A DNA stretch of 64,000 bases from Kribbella sp. NBC_00382 (GTDB lineage: Bacteria > Actinomycetota > Actinomycetes > Propionibacteriales > Kribbellaceae): assembly GCF_036067295.1 (NCBI RefSeq), contig NZ_CP107954.1:4774001-4838000 (forward strand), in the 5' to 3' direction. The position numbers and the translations under genes were made by a program. Below the pieces are notes generated by a model. That model was not told the origin of the DNA. It did no database searches and saw only the letters and a program-made list of their open reading frames with translations. This document shows, piece by piece, positions 8,360 through 17,783 of this stretch. Positions within the stretch are counted from its first letter, which is position 1. Each line of letters begins with the position of its first letter.

Positions 8360-8453
8360 CCCCAGCTCCTCAAGCTCGACTGCCGCCGACCCTAGCCGCA
8401 CGCGTGTCAGGTCTTACACGACGAATGTCACTTACCGGCCTTACCCTGACGCA

Positions 8454-10196
8454 ATGACGACCCAGGGGGATCACTCGACCAGCGCCGCCGACACCCAGGT
8501 GGCGATGCCTCCGGACACCGCGTTGCTGAGCCGGATCCGGGCTTCGGTGATCGGTGACGACCAGGTGATGCCGGGTCCTTACGGGCCGCGCCGGGTCACG
8601 TACGCCGACTACACCGCGTCCGGCCGGGCGCTGGGCTTCCTCGAGGACTTCATCCGCGAGGAGGTGCTGCCCCGGTACGCGAACACGCACACCGAGTCGA
8701 GCGGTACCGGCCTGCAGACCACCCGGTTGCGTGAGGACGCCCGCAAGATCATCCACGACAGCGTCGGCGGTGACGACGAGACCGCGGTGATCTTCTGCGG
8801 CTCCGGCGCGACCGGCGCGATCGACAAGCTGATCGGCGTACTGGGGCTGCGCATCCCGGCCCAGCTGGATGACGAGTACCACCTGACCGACACGATCCCG
8901 CCGGAGCAGCGGCCGGTCGTCTTCATCGGCCCGTACGAGCACCACTCGAACGAGCTGCCCTGGCGCGAGTCGATCGCCGACGTGGTGGTGATCGGCCAGG
9001 ACCAGGACGGGCACATCGACATCCCGCAGCTGGAGAACCAGCTGGTGCGGTACGCGGATCGGCCGCTGAAGATCGGCTCGTTCTCAGCCGCCAGCAACGT
9101 CACCGGCATCGTCAGCAACACCCACCGGGTCTCCGCGCTGCTGCACCGACACGACGCCCTGTCGTTCTGGGACTTCGCCGCCGCAGCGCCGTACGTCGAG
9201 ATCGACATGTACGGCGGTCGCGATGCGGATCCGCTGGCCTACAAGGACGCGATCTTCCTCAGCCCGCACAAGTTCATCGGCGGACCCGGTACGCCGGGAG
9301 TGCTGGTGGCCCGTCGTGAGCTGCTGTGCAACCGCGTCCCCGACGTACCGGGTGGCGGCACCGTCGCCTTCGTGAACCCGACTGAGCATCGCTACCTGGA
9401 CGACCCGATCCACCGCGAGGAGGGCGGCACGCCGGCGATCATCGAGTCGATCCGGGCCGGCCTGGTCTTCCAGCTCAAGCAAGCGGTCGGCATCGAGGTC
9501 ATCCGGGCGCACGAGGATGCGTACCTGCGGCGCGCCGTCGAGGCCTGGCGTGACGAGCCGGCGATCGAGATCCTAGGCAACCTGGACGCCGAGCGGCTGT
9601 CGATCGTGTCGTTCGTGCTCAAGGCGCCGTCGGGCCGGTACCTGCACCACAACTTCGTCGTCGCGCTGCTGAACGACCTGTTCGGGATCCAATCCCGGGG
9701 CGGCTGTTCGTGCGCGGGCCCGTACGGACACACGCTGCTCGGCATCGACCTGGCGCGCTCGGCCGAGTTCGCTGAGGAGATCGTGCACGGCTGCGAAGGG
9801 ATCAAGCCCGGCTGGGTCCGGGTCAACTTCAACTACTTCATCTCCGAGGCGGTCTTCGAGTACGTCGTCGCCGCGGTGAAGCTGGTCGCCGAGGAGGGTT
9901 GGCGGCTACTGGGCGACTACCGCTTCAACCCGGCCACCGGGCTCTGGAAGCACTACCGCGGCCCGGTCGAGCCGCCCATGCGGCTGTCCCAGGTCGGGTA
10001 CGACGCCGACGGTCAGCTCCGGTATCCCCGCCACGACGACAAGGCTCCCGAGTCCGCCCTGGTCGGCTACCTGGCTGAGGCCCGTGCGCTGCTCTCGGCC
10101 TGTCAGCAGAAGGACCAGGAGACAGAGGCCAGCGTCAACGAGGACTTCGACCACCTCAGGTGGTTCGACCTCCCCGCTGGTTGCGTTACGAAGTAG
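8454..10196 (+). CDS. Class V aminotransferase / cysteine desulfurase-like PLP enzyme
   Basis: This is a 580-residue fold-type I PLP enzyme. The cofactor lysine is Lys273 in LSPHKFIGGPGTPG, the standard class V sequence. An upstream DFAAAAPYVEID supplies the PLP-binding aspartate, and GSGATGAIDKL forms the phosphate cup. A cysteine-rich loop SRGGCSCAGPYGH lies at about residue 415, in the region that carries the catalytic cysteine in desulfurases. The protein is longer than SufS/IscS (about 400) because of an extended C-terminal region with GLWKHYRGPVEPP. Substrate is unknown. I start at the ATG 8454; a longer frame upstream overlaps tenA and its promoter. The gene ends 11 bases inside the convergent gene at 10186. 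Confidence 0.85.
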   Translation: MTTQGDHSTSAADTQVAMPPDTALLSRIRASVIGDDQVMPGPYGPRRVTYADYTASGRALGFLEDFIREEVLPRYANTHTESSGTGLQTTRLREDARKIIHDSVGGDDETAVIFCGSGATGAIDKLIGVLGLRIPAQLDDEYHLTDTIPPEQRPVVFIGPYEHHSNELPWRESIADVVVIGQDQDGHIDIPQLENQLVRYADRPLKIGSFSAASNVTGIVSNTHRVSALLHRHDALSFWDFAAAAPYVEIDMYGGRDADPLAYKDAIFLSPHKFIGGPGTPGVLVARRELLCNRVPDVPGGGTVAFVNPTEHRYLDDPIHREEGGTPAIIESIRAGLVFQLKQAVGIEVIRAHEDAYLRRAVEAWRDEPAIEILGNLDAERLSIVSFVLKAPSGRYLHHNFVVALLNDLFGIQSRGGCSCAGPYGHTLLGIDLARSAEFAEEIVHGCEGIKPGWVRVNFNYFISEAVFEYVVAAVKLVAEEGWRLLGDYRFNPATGLWKHYRGPVEPPMRLSQVGYDADGQLRYPRHDDKAPESALVGYLAEARALLSACQQKDQETEASVNEDFDHLRWFDLPAGCVTK

Positions 10197-10671
10197 CGGT
10201 CCGCAGCGCCTGCTCGTACTCCCCGTCAGCGCCCATCGTCCACGGCACCCCGTTGAGGAGCAGGGGTCGCCCGGCGATGGGCGCTTTCGCCGTCGCCAGT
10301 ACGGAATCGGTCTTCAAGTGGCAGCCGCTGCGGTAGATCCGCTGGGTGACCCGTACTGCGATTGCCCCGCCGCCCTCGGCGTACGTGACCACCTGCGGCT
10401 CCTGCGCACATCCAGTTGGCGTAGCCACGATCAGTACGACCTGCTGTGGATTCCCTTTGACAGCCTGTACTTCGAGAACGCCGACCGCCACAGGTCGACG
10501 CGCGGCCGAAGGGCTCGAGACTGCTTGCGGCTCCGGCGCCGGCTTCTCCTCGGGTGCCGAGGACCCGAACACCTTCGACAACACGAACACGGTGAAGGCG
10601 AGCATCCCGACCAAGAAGGTCACCACGACGGCGATCCCGTACCCGAACCACGCACTGCCCGACGCTTTCAC
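10186..10671 (-). CDS. Single-pass membrane protein with extracellular domain, unknown
   Basis: The protein has about 161 residues. A short basic/aromatic start is followed by one strong transmembrane helix (GYGIAVVVTFLVGMLAFTVFVLSKVF, about residues 11-36), a Pro/Ala/Ser-rich linker with PAPEPQAVSSPSA, and a C-terminal beta-rich domain with two cysteines (PTGCAQ, RSGCHL) that could form a disulfide outside the cell. No known family is recognised. I use the GTG at 10671, which follows GGGAGG; a start at 10734 would add 21 residues. The 3' end overlaps the aminotransferase gene by 11 bases on the opposite strand. Confidence 0.65.
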   Translation of the reverse strand: MKASGSAWFGYGIAVVVTFLVGMLAFTVFVLSKVFGSSAPEEKPAPEPQAVSSPSAARRPVAVGVLEVQAVKGNPQQVVLIVATPTGCAQEPQVVTYAEGGGAIAVRVTQRIYRSGCHLKTDSVLATAKAPIAGRPLLLNGVPWTMGADGEYEQALRTATS

Positions 10672-10759
10672 GCCTTGGATCCTCCCATGGACACCGGGCA
10701 AAACGACGAAGGCGACCCGGCCCGTGAAGTACACGGAATCGGATCGCCTTCCTGCAAAG

Positions 10760-10833
10760 GGTGAGTAACGGGACTTGAACCCGCGGCCCCCTGGACCACA
10801 ACCAGGTGCTCTACCAGCTGAGCTATACCCACC
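10760..10833 (-). tRNA. tRNA-His (GTG)
   Basis: The minus strand forms a cloverleaf with acceptor GTGGGTA/TACTCAC and an extra 5' G paired with C73, the identity element of tRNA-His. The D-arm is AGCTCAGCTGGTAGAGCA, the anticodon loop TTGTGGT gives GTG, and the T-arm is CGGGTTCAAGTCCCG. CCA is not encoded after C73. Confidence 0.95.
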
Positions 10834-10883
10834 ATGTTTCAGCCGCCTGTATCAGCGCGACTGGAGAATCATAGCGATGAAGG

Positions 10884-11492
10884 TCAGGAACCAGAAATCG
10901 GGGTGCTGACCAACGACGCGGCCGCCTTCGCGGTTTCCGTGTCCGGGCCGGGCAGCGGGACGAAGACGGTCTGCCGGTAGTAGCGGAGCTCGGCGATCGA
11001 CTCGGTGATGTCGGCCAGCGCGCGGTGGTTGCCGTTCTTGGCCGGTGTCGCGTAGTACACCCGCGGGTACCAGCGGCGGACGAGTTCCTTGATCGAGCTG
11101 ACGTCGACGTTGCGGTAGTGCAGGTGGGACTCGACCTTGGGCATGTCGCGGACCAGGAAGGTGCGGTCGGTACCGACCGAGTTGCCGGCCAGCGCCGCCT
11201 TGCGCGGCTCCTTGACGTAGCCGGAGATGAAGTCGAGGACCTGCTGTTCGGCGTCGGCGAGCTCGATGCCGTTCGGCAGTTCGTCGAGCAGGCCGGAGCC
11301 GGTGTGCATGTCGCGGACGAAGTCGCCCATCTGCTCCAGCGCAGCCGGAGGTGGTGCGATCACCAGGTCGATCCCGTCTCCGAGCACGTTGAGTTCGTAG
11401 TCGGTGACGAGCACGGCGACCTCGATCAGGGCATCCTTTTCGAGATCGAGTCCGGTCATCTCACAGTCGATCCACACCAGCCGGTCGTTCAT
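10884..11492 (-). CDS. orn: Oligoribonuclease
   Basis: This 202-residue DEDDh exonuclease degrades 2-5 nt RNA oligomers and the linear pGpG made from cyclic-di-GMP. The start MNDRLVWIDCEMTGLD holds the first metal ligands (Asp9, Glu11). LAGNSVGTDRTFL contains the second aspartate block, and NGNHRALADITESI provides the H and last D. I chose ATG 11492; upstream GTG codons exist but lack similarity. It is a single gene, divergent from the large regulator, and tRNA-His follows it downstream. Confidence 0.97.
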   Translation of the reverse strand: MNDRLVWIDCEMTGLDLEKDALIEVAVLVTDYELNVLGDGIDLVIAPPPAALEQMGDFVRDMHTGSGLLDELPNGIELADAEQQVLDFISGYVKEPRKAALAGNSVGTDRTFLVRDMPKVESHLHYRNVDVSSIKELVRRWYPRVYYATPAKNGNHRALADITESIAELRYYRQTVFVPLPGPDTETAKAAASLVSTPISGS

Positions 11493-11648
11493 GGGCACCC
11501 ACCTTAGCCGTCCCAGGACCGCTGTCCCGCCGATACCGGGCAAACCTCCCGTAGAGATCCGGGCAACACTGTTGCGGCTGCGCTACTGACAGTGTTGTCC
11601 TGTTCTACGTACTCGGCGGAGTGCACACGGGGACACGGAGGTGGGGCT

Positions 11649-14600
11649 ATGGAGGGGACCGTCGCGCGGCCGCGGCTGACCAAGCTGCTCAGTGAGGGCG
11701 CTCGCCGCCGCTTGCTGACGGTGGTGGCCGATGCCGGGTTCGGCAAGTCCACTCTGCTCAGCGATTGGGCTGCTGAGCGTCCCTGCGCCTGGTACACCGT
11801 CCGCGCCGAGGACCGCTCGCTGGCTGCCATGGTCACCGGCCTGGTCGACGCGCTGCGCCGCCAGGTGCCGGCACTGTCCGCTGTGCTCGCCGCTGAGCTC
11901 CAGGGACCGCGCGGCCCCGACGCTGATGCCGAGCAGGGCACCAGAGCTCTCGCGTACGCCGCTTCGCTCGCCGATGCGCTCGAGCAGAACCTCAGTGGTG
12001 ACGTCGTGCTCGTGCTGGACGACCTGCATGAGCTCAACCCCGGTGACCCGGCAACTAAGTTGATCGAGGGGCTGGTGCGGGTGGCGCCGCCCTCACTGCA
12101 TCTCGTGGTCGCATCTCGGACGGCTATGCCCTTCGGGATCGATCGACTGCGTGGCAGAGGCCAGGTACTGGAGATCTACGCGACAGCACTGGCTTTCACC
12201 GTTCAGGAGACCCGCGCCGTGCTCGACGTAGTACTGGGCGAAGGGGCTGAGGAGCTTGCTGAGCCGTTGCAGGCCGCAGTACAGGGGTGGCCTGCTGCTG
12301 TGCGGCTGGCTGTCGAGGCGCTGCGGACAGTACCGGCCTCGGAGCGGCAGGGGCGGCTGCGGAGAGCCCTGCGGTCGGATGGACCGCTCTATGACTACCT
12401 GGCCGAAGAGGTCTTCGCAGCAGAGCCAGCATCGGTACGCCGGTTGGTTGCCGCGGTGGCCGTATTGCCCAGGTTCACCGCCGAGCTCTGCCAAGCGATA
12501 GGCCTCACGGAGAACGCGGAAACCCTGCAGCAGTTGCGTACTAGAGGTCTACTCGTCTCCGCCGGCGAGGTGGACGGCTACGAGCTCAACCCGCTCGTCC
12601 GGGACTTCGCCCTCGACAGGTTGTCAGCAGATGAGATCGGGATGGCCGAGCTGACACTGCAAGCAGGGCAGTGGTTCGAGTCCGTCGGAGACCAGCGAGA
12701 CGCTCTGGCCTGCTACCAGGCAGTGGATTCGGGCCACGTCGCACGGATGCTCACCCACCGCGGGCATGCCATGGTCAATGGCGGCATGGCGGAAACAGTG
12801 GTCGTAGCAGTCAGCTCGCTGCCGGACCAGCTACGGGATGCCGCGATGGATCAGCTGGAAGGTGAGGCACGGCAAGTACTCGGCGACTGGCAGGGCGCGG
12901 AGAGGTGCTTCGACCGGATCATCGAGCCCGAGGGAGAGATCCCCGTCGGCATCGCGTGGCGGCTCGGGCTGATCCATCATCTGCGCGGCAGAACCGATGT
13001 AGCGGTGGCGATGTACCGCAGGGGCCAGATCGACGGGCAGCACCCGGCGGACGAGGCGTTGTTGCAAGCATGGTGGGCTGGAGCGCACTGGCTGCGCGGC
13101 GAGTTCGACGAATGCCGGGAGCTCGTCGCAGCGGCGGAGATCTGCGCCAAGGTGTCCGCGGACGACCGTGCGATGGCCATCGTCCACACGGTGCTGGCGA
13201 TGCTGGCCGCTGTCGACAGCGACCCGCGCGGCAACGCGTCCCACTACCTGCGCGCCTTGGAGCATGCGGAGCGAGCAGGCGATCTCCTGCAGGCGATCCG
13301 GATCAGGGTCAACCGCGGATCACATCATGTTGCTGAAGGCGACTACACGTTGGGGCTCGACGAGCTGGAGATCGCACTGGAGCTGGCGGATCGCGCGGGC
13401 TTCGCCGTGTTCCGGGCACTCGCCCTCAACAACCGGGGCGAGGCGCTGCTGCGGCTCGGCAGGCTGGACGAGGCCATTGGCGAGCTGGAGGCGTCCCGAG
13501 CGCTCTACCAGAAGTTGGAGTCCAAGCGGGTGGCTCAGCCGCTTGCCGTGCTGGGCGAGGTCTACCGCGAGAGGGGGGACAGGGCGATGGCCAGAGCGTG
13601 CTACGAGGAAGCAATCGCGATGGCGGACGACACCAAGGACATGCAGTCGCTGGTACCGTCCCTGGCTGGTCTTGCCCGGGTGCTGGCGGTCGAGGAGCCC
13701 GAGCGGGCGGCGGAGCTGGCCGAGATCGCCAGGCAGGCCGTGGCCTACGGTCCGGTCCCTGGGCTGTCAGGTGCGCTCGTCGCGTTGGGCTGGGTGACTC
13801 TGCAGGCAGGCAACAAGGCGGACGCGGCGGCAGCTGCTGAAGAGTCGGCCGCGCTCTGCCGTCGGCGCCGTGACCGGGCCGGGCTGGCCGATGCGCTCGA
13901 GCTGTACGCGGCTGCTGACGGTGGCGAGGTACTGCACGAAGTACTGAACATCCGGCACGAGTTGGGCGATCCGCTGGGACAGGCACGTGCGGAGTTGATG
14001 CTGGCCCAGCGTACGCAGGGTGCTGAGGGGCGAGAGCTCGCATTGCGAGCCCACCAGCAGTTCCTGGCCGCGGGAGCTACTCGCTATGCGGCAGCGGCTC
14101 TGGCTGCTAGCCAGCAGACAGGGCCGGCTCCGGTGCGCATCGAGTGCCTGGGCGGCTTCCGTGTACTACGAGATGGCAAAGCCGTCCAGCTAGGCGAGTG
14201 GCCGTCCAAGAAGGCCCGCGACCTCCTCAAGATCCTGGTAGCCCGCCGATGCCGCCCTGTCGCCCGCGTACAGCTACTGGACCTGCTCTGGCCGGACCAA
14301 GGCGAATCAGTCGCATCGCCGAGACTGTCCGTCGCACTGTCGACCGTGCGCTCCGTACTGGACCCAGAGAAGCGCTACCCGCCCGACCGCTTCGTAGGCG
14401 CCGACCGCGCGACCATCTGGCTCGACGGCGACCAGACCTCGGTAGATGTCGAAGGCTTCCTCCACGACGCCCGGTCCGGCCTGGATGGCAACAGCATGCC
14501 CCTCCTGCGCGCGGCTGAGGCGGGGTACAGCGGGGACTTCCTCGAGGAGGACGTGTACGCCGACTGGGCCGCCGGGATGCGTGAAGAGGCCAGGGCGCTC

Positions 14601-14870
14601 TATGTCCGGGTGGCTCGGGTGCTGGCCGAGCGGGGGAAGGGCGACCCCGATGCGGCCGCCGGGTACCTGCTGCGGATCCTCCAGCGCGACCAGTACGACG
14701 AGCGGGCTCACCTGGGCCTAGTGACCGCCTTCCAGGCGAGCGGAGCCCATGGAGAGGCCAGGCGGGCGTACCGGACCTACATCCAGCGGATGGCCGAGCT
14801 AGAGGTCGAACCAGCCCCCTACCCGGCGGTGCCCGCGCGGGTTGCTGCGTCGGCCTTTAAGGCTGTCTGA
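11649..14870 (+). CDS. Large STAND-type transcriptional regulator with C-terminal BTAD/SARP output
   Basis: The protein has 1073 residues. It opens with a P-loop NTPase (Walker A VVADAGFGKSTLL, about 25-37; Walker B VVLVLDDLHEL, about 115), like MalT/LuxR-type STAND regulators. The middle (about 350-800) consists of TPR-like helical repeats such as ALALNNRGEALLRLGRLDEAIGELE. The C-terminus is an OmpR-type winged helix (RIECLGGFRVLRDGKAV...ARDLLKILVA) followed by a BTAD domain, as in SARP activators. This reversed order, with output domain at the end, is a known variant. The ATG at 11649 follows GGAGGTGGGGCT. No secondary-metabolite genes are adjacent, so the target is unknown. Nucleotide-dependent activation is inferred from the family. 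Confidence 0.9.
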   Translation: MEGTVARPRLTKLLSEGARRRLLTVVADAGFGKSTLLSDWAAERPCAWYTVRAEDRSLAAMVTGLVDALRRQVPALSAVLAAELQGPRGPDADAEQGTRALAYAASLADALEQNLSGDVVLVLDDLHELNPGDPATKLIEGLVRVAPPSLHLVVASRTAMPFGIDRLRGRGQVLEIYATALAFTVQETRAVLDVVLGEGAEELAEPLQAAVQGWPAAVRLAVEALRTVPASERQGRLRRALRSDGPLYDYLAEEVFAAEPASVRRLVAAVAVLPRFTAELCQAIGLTENAETLQQLRTRGLLVSAGEVDGYELNPLVRDFALDRLSADEIGMAELTLQAGQWFESVGDQRDALACYQAVDSGHVARMLTHRGHAMVNGGMAETVVVAVSSLPDQLRDAAMDQLEGEARQVLGDWQGAERCFDRIIEPEGEIPVGIAWRLGLIHHLRGRTDVAVAMYRRGQIDGQHPADEALLQAWWAGAHWLRGEFDECRELVAAAEICAKVSADDRAMAIVHTVLAMLAAVDSDPRGNASHYLRALEHAERAGDLLQAIRIRVNRGSHHVAEGDYTLGLDELEIALELADRAGFAVFRALALNNRGEALLRLGRLDEAIGELEASRALYQKLESKRVAQPLAVLGEVYRERGDRAMARACYEEAIAMADDTKDMQSLVPSLAGLARVLAVEEPERAAELAEIARQAVAYGPVPGLSGALVALGWVTLQAGNKADAAAAAEESAALCRRRRDRAGLADALELYAAADGGEVLHEVLNIRHELGDPLGQARAELMLAQRTQGAEGRELALRAHQQFLAAGATRYAAAALAASQQTGPAPVRIECLGGFRVLRDGKAVQLGEWPSKKARDLLKILVARRCRPVARVQLLDLLWPDQGESVASPRLSVALSTVRSVLDPEKRYPPDRFVGADRATIWLDGDQTSVDVEGFLHDARSGLDGNSMPLLRAAEAGYSGDFLEEDVYADWAAGMREEARALYVRVARVLAERGKGDPDAAAGYLLRILQRDQYDERAHLGLVTAFQASGAHGEARRAYRTYIQRMAELEVEPAPYPAVPARVAASAFKAV

Positions 14871-14893
14871 AGGTTCGTCCGCACCATCTACTC

Positions 14894-15262
14894 ATGGCAG
14901 CTCCGGTACACAATGCGGACGTGACCTGCGAGTTCGGGGTCGCAGGCGACGAGCAGCACGGCTTCCACTCGGGCCGTGACTACCGCGCGGCCCCCGGTAC
15001 GCCGATCAGGGCCACTATGGCCGGGGTCGTTGTCCGGGTGTCGGCTGATCAGGTCGTGGTCGAGTCGAATGCCATCTGGCATCTCTACGACCATCTGGCC
15101 GGGCCGGAGGTACGCCAGGGCGACACGGTGGAGACAGGGGATCGCCTTGGCGTGGCTGCCGGCCCACACCTGCATTACGAGGAGCGCGTCACGCCGTACG
15201 GGACCGGTGATCACCGGAACCCACGGTTCGACCTGCATCCGAACACCAGGCTTCGGGCGTAA
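14894..15262 (+). CDS. LytM/M23-like peptidase domain protein without signal peptide
   Basis: This 122-residue protein is almost entirely one M23 fold. HSGRDYRAAPGTPIRATMAGVV contains the first zinc ligands (His and Asp of HxGxD), and PHLHYEERV contains the HxH pair. M23 enzymes cut peptidoglycan cross-bridges, but here no signal peptide or transmembrane segment is present, and the domain starts almost at the N-terminus. It could be exported in another way, act intracellularly, or come from a phage. It begins 23 bases after the BTAD regulator and could be co-transcribed. The start ATG 14894 is the only reasonable one in frame. Confidence 0.75.
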   Translation: MAAPVHNADVTCEFGVAGDEQHGFHSGRDYRAAPGTPIRATMAGVVVRVSADQVVVESNAIWHLYDHLAGPEVRQGDTVETGDRLGVAAGPHLHYEERVTPYGTGDHRNPRFDLHPNTRLRA

Positions 15263-15290
15263 CGGGAGGGAATCAAGGGAGGGGCAGCGA

Positions 15291-15842
15291 ATGGTGATGT
15301 CGAGCGGGCCGGCCGTGGAGGGAGCAGCCGAGCCGCTCGGCACTACCGTTAGCGGAATGATCGCTACCAGGTTCGCCACTGACCGGCTGGCCATGCTGCC
15401 GTTGCGGGTCGAGTACGCCGTGGCGATGGCTCCTGTGCTTGCGGATCCGGGGCTGTACACATTCACCGGTGGTGAGCCACCGACGGCCAAGGCGCTCGAC
15501 GAGCGGTACCGGCGGCAGGTGGCGGGTCCGGGGCGTCCGGGGGAGTCGTGGCTCAACTGGGTGATCAGCGCCACGCAGTACGACGAGCTGGTCGGCTACG
15601 TGCAGGCCACCGTGCTCGGTGACGAGGCGGAGATCGCCTGGGTGCTGGGGACGGCCTGGCAAGGCCAGGGCTATGCCAAGGAGGCCGCCGTCGGTCTCGT
15701 CGCCTGGCTGAAGGGTCATGGGGCGAGCCGGATCATCGCTCACGTTCACCCCGACCACACCGCCTCCGCAGGGGTCGCCTCCGCCGCGGGCCTCCACCGA
15801 ACCGATCAGGTGGACGACGGCGAAAACCTCTGGGTCAGCTAA
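15291..15842 (+). CDS. GNAT-family N-acetyltransferase
   Basis: This 183-residue GNAT has the acetyl-CoA pyrophosphate-binding motif A in AWVLGTAWQGQGYAKEAA (Q-x-x-G-x-A/G form) and the later HPDHTASAGVASAAGL segment usual for RimJ/RimL-like members that acetylate amino groups of proteins or small molecules. The ATG at 15291 has GGGAGG about seven bases upstream. The ATG at 15357 would start directly at the fold, so the first 22 residues may be a mis-assigned leader. It follows the M23-like gene by 28 bases and is closed by a strong hairpin at 15851. Confidence 0.88.
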   Translation: MVMSSGPAVEGAAEPLGTTVSGMIATRFATDRLAMLPLRVEYAVAMAPVLADPGLYTFTGGEPPTAKALDERYRRQVAGPGRPGESWLNWVISATQYDELVGYVQATVLGDEAEIAWVLGTAWQGQGYAKEAAVGLVAWLKGHGASRIIAHVHPDHTASAGVASAAGLHRTDQVDDGENLWVS

Positions 15843-15850
15843 CAAAGAAC

Positions 15851-15878
15851 GAGCCCGGCCGAAGAATCGGCCGGGCTC
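15851..15878. terminator. Bidirectional hairpin terminator
   Basis: Twelve bases GAGCCCGGCCGA pair perfectly with TCGGCCGGGCTC around an AGAA loop. It lies between the convergent GNAT gene and the cold-shock gene and can serve both. Confidence 0.75.
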
Positions 15879-15892
15879 GCTCAAGCGGTGGT

Positions 15893-16096
15893 TCAGACCG
15901 GGCGGACGTTCTCCGCCTGCGGGCCCTTCGGGCCCTGGGTCAGGTCGAACTCGACCTTCTGGTTCTCATCGAGCGAACGGTAGCCGTCCGCCGCGATCGC
16001 CGAGTAGTGCACGAAGACGTCGGCGCCGCCACCGTCCTGAGAAATGAAGCCGAAGCCCTTTTCACCGTTGAACCACTTCACTGTTCCGCTGGCCAT
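15893..16096 (-). CDS. csp: Cold-shock protein (CspA family)
   Basis: This 67-residue single OB-fold protein starts [19 protein letters not shown], with RNP1 (KGFGFI) and RNP2 (DVFVHY) both intact. It binds single-stranded RNA and DNA and acts as an RNA chaperone. The upstream leader of about 100 bases (16097-16197) is unusually free of genes, as in other csp genes whose 5' leaders regulate translation. The gene is followed by the terminator at 15851-15878. Confidence 0.97.
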   Translation of the reverse strand: MASGTVKWFNGEKGFGFISQDGGGADVFVHYSAIAADGYRSLDENQKVEFDLTQGPKGPQAENVRPV

Positions 16097-16197
16097 GATC
16101 TGCTCCTTGTGTGGGGCGGGTAACAGGTCCCGACGGTCGTCGGTCCCCTGGTTGCCGAACGAGCCCTCCCACACCGGACCGAGGCCCAGAAATGAGA

Positions 16198-16231
16198 AAA
16201 CGCCCTGCGGATCACAAATCCGCGGGCGTTT
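16198..16231 (-). terminator. Terminator of the MFS transporter gene
   Basis: AAACGCC-TGCGGAT pairs with ATCCGC-GGCGTTT around a short loop, with one bulge. On the minus strand it ends in GCGTTTTCTCATTT. It lies downstream of the leftward MFS gene and upstream of csp. Confidence 0.65.
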
Positions 16232-16320
16232 CAAAAACGAACGGGGAACTGCAAAACTGCAACCGTCAGAAACGGTAGCACACCGTGGCCGCGCGCACCC
16301 GACATGGCCACCCGGCAATT

Positions 16321-17724
16321 TCACCAGGATCCGCGATGGTCCGGCACGAGCAGGGTGAACGGGATGATCAGTAGCAGTACCGCGGCGAAGACGACGAAGC
16401 TGTGCGCCTGGGCAAGTCCGCCGTTGCCGGCGTGGGCAAGCAGGGTGGTCGTCACGGAGACCGCGACGATCCCGCCCGACTGACGGAACATGCCGCGCAA
16501 TCCGGCGATCGCCGAGATCTGATCGGGAGCAAGTTGCAAACTCGCGTTGTTGGAGGCGGGGATCGACAGGCCCATCCCGACGCCGGTGATCCCCGCGGCG
16601 AGAGCCAGCCATCCGTACGGCGTAAGGCCGTGTGGTGCCAGCGCCATCACAGTCATCCCGCCCGCGACCAGCAGGAAGCCACCGATCATGGGTGCTCGAT
16701 AGCCCGTACGCCGGAGCGCGAACACGGCCAGCCCGGCGACGCAGATCATCCCGACGGCTCTTGCCGTGAGCAACGTCCCGGCCTGCAGCGGCTGGATGCC
16801 GTACCGCGATTCGGCGTACAGGGGTACCAGCGCGCCGAAGCCCAGGACGGCCGCGCCGAAGAGGAAGTTGATCGCGTTCATCGCGCCGAAGCCGCGGCCG
16901 CGGAGCAGGGTGATCGGGATGAACGGCGCCGCGTTCCGGTTCGCGTGCCGGACGAAGAGGAAACCGAGGGTGACCGCTATCACCTCGGCGGCGATGAACA
17001 GCGGATCCGTTACCGAAGCTCCGCTACTGCCCAGCGAGGTGATCCCGTACATCCCGAACAGGATCGTCAACGCCAGCAGGGCCGCGCCGGCGGTATCGAC
17101 GCGACCGGCCGGTTTGGGCGTGCTGCGAGGGATGAAGCGGGCCCCGAGCGCGATCAGCAGCACGCCGATCGGCACGTTGACGATGAAGATCTCCCGCCAG
17201 GACCAGTACGTGACGATGACGCCGCCGATGATCGGGCCGAGGATGCCGCCGATCGGGAAGATCGAGGTGAACATGCCGATCGCCCGGTCCCGCTCGCGGC
17301 CGAACTGCTCGGCGACGATGCCGGTCGCGGTCGGCATGAACGCGCCGCCGCCGATCGCCTGGAAGGCGCGGAAGACGACCAGCAGGTAGATGTTGTCGGC
17401 CAGGCTGCAGCACAGCGAGGCGACTGTGAACAGCACCGCGGCGCCGAGGAAGACCCGTTTACGCCCGAACTGGTCACCGAGCCGGCCGGCCAGCGGCATC
17501 ACGATGATCTGGCCGAGGGCGTAGATGGTGATCGTCCAGCCGCTCCAGTTCAGCTCCGCGTGCAGGTCGCCGCGGATGGCGTTGAGCGCGGTCGCCACTA
17601 TGGTCTGATCGATCGAGACCATCAACAGGGCGATCGCGACGATGCCGAAGACCAGCCGCCGGTGGGCCAGCGGTTCGTCCGCGGCCGGGTCGGCGGTCAG
17701 CTCTGCTGAACTCGACGGTTCCAT
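16321..17724 (-). CDS. DHA2-type MFS multidrug transporter
   Basis: This 467-residue membrane protein has about 14 hydrophobic helices, the DHA2 layout. The loop 2-3 MFS signature is [14 protein letters not shown], the helix-1 segment ends in [16 protein letters not shown] (motif D1 of the family), and the antiporter motif C is visible as [13 protein letters not shown]. It should export drugs or cationic compounds in exchange for protons. It is divergent from a MarR gene with a palindrome in the 59-base gap, the classic arrangement of a MarR-repressed efflux pump. The start is ATG 17724. Confidence 0.93.
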   Translation of the reverse strand: MEPSSSAELTADPAADEPLAHRRLVFGIVAIALLMVSIDQTIVATALNAIRGDLHAELNWSGWTITIYALGQIIVMPLAGRLGDQFGRKRVFLGAAVLFTVASLCCSLADNIYLLVVFRAFQAIGGGAFMPTATGIVAEQFGRERDRAIGMFTSIFPIGGILGPIIGGVIVTYWSWREIFIVNVPIGVLLIALGARFIPRSTPKPAGRVDTAGAALLALTILFGMYGITSLGSSGASVTDPLFIAAEVIAVTLGFLFVRHANRNAAPFIPITLLRGRGFGAMNAINFLFGAAVLGFGALVPLYAESRYGIQPLQAGTLLTARAVGMICVAGLAVFALRRTGYRAPMIGGFLLVAGGMTVMALAPHGLTPYGWLALAAGITGVGMGLSIPASNNASLQLAPDQISAIAGLRGMFRQSGGIVAVSVTTTLLAHAGNGGLAQAHSFVVFAAVLLLIIPFTLLVPDHRGSW

Positions 17725-17744
17725 CGATGAACAGACTACATTGC

Positions 17745-17758
17745 TTGCCAGCAGGCAA
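17745..17758. promoter_or_regulatory. Probable MarR operator
   Basis: TTGCC and GGCAA are exact inverted copies around AGCA, extended by ATTG and AATA outside. The site lies midway between the divergent MFS and MarR genes. Confidence 0.5.
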
Positions 17759-17783
17759 TAAAGGCCGAAAAGAGATCCCTGAG

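Noticed and set aside
8400-8453. Thiamine (TPP) riboswitch near tenA
   Set aside because: The gap is too short and lacks the conserved thi-box sequences.
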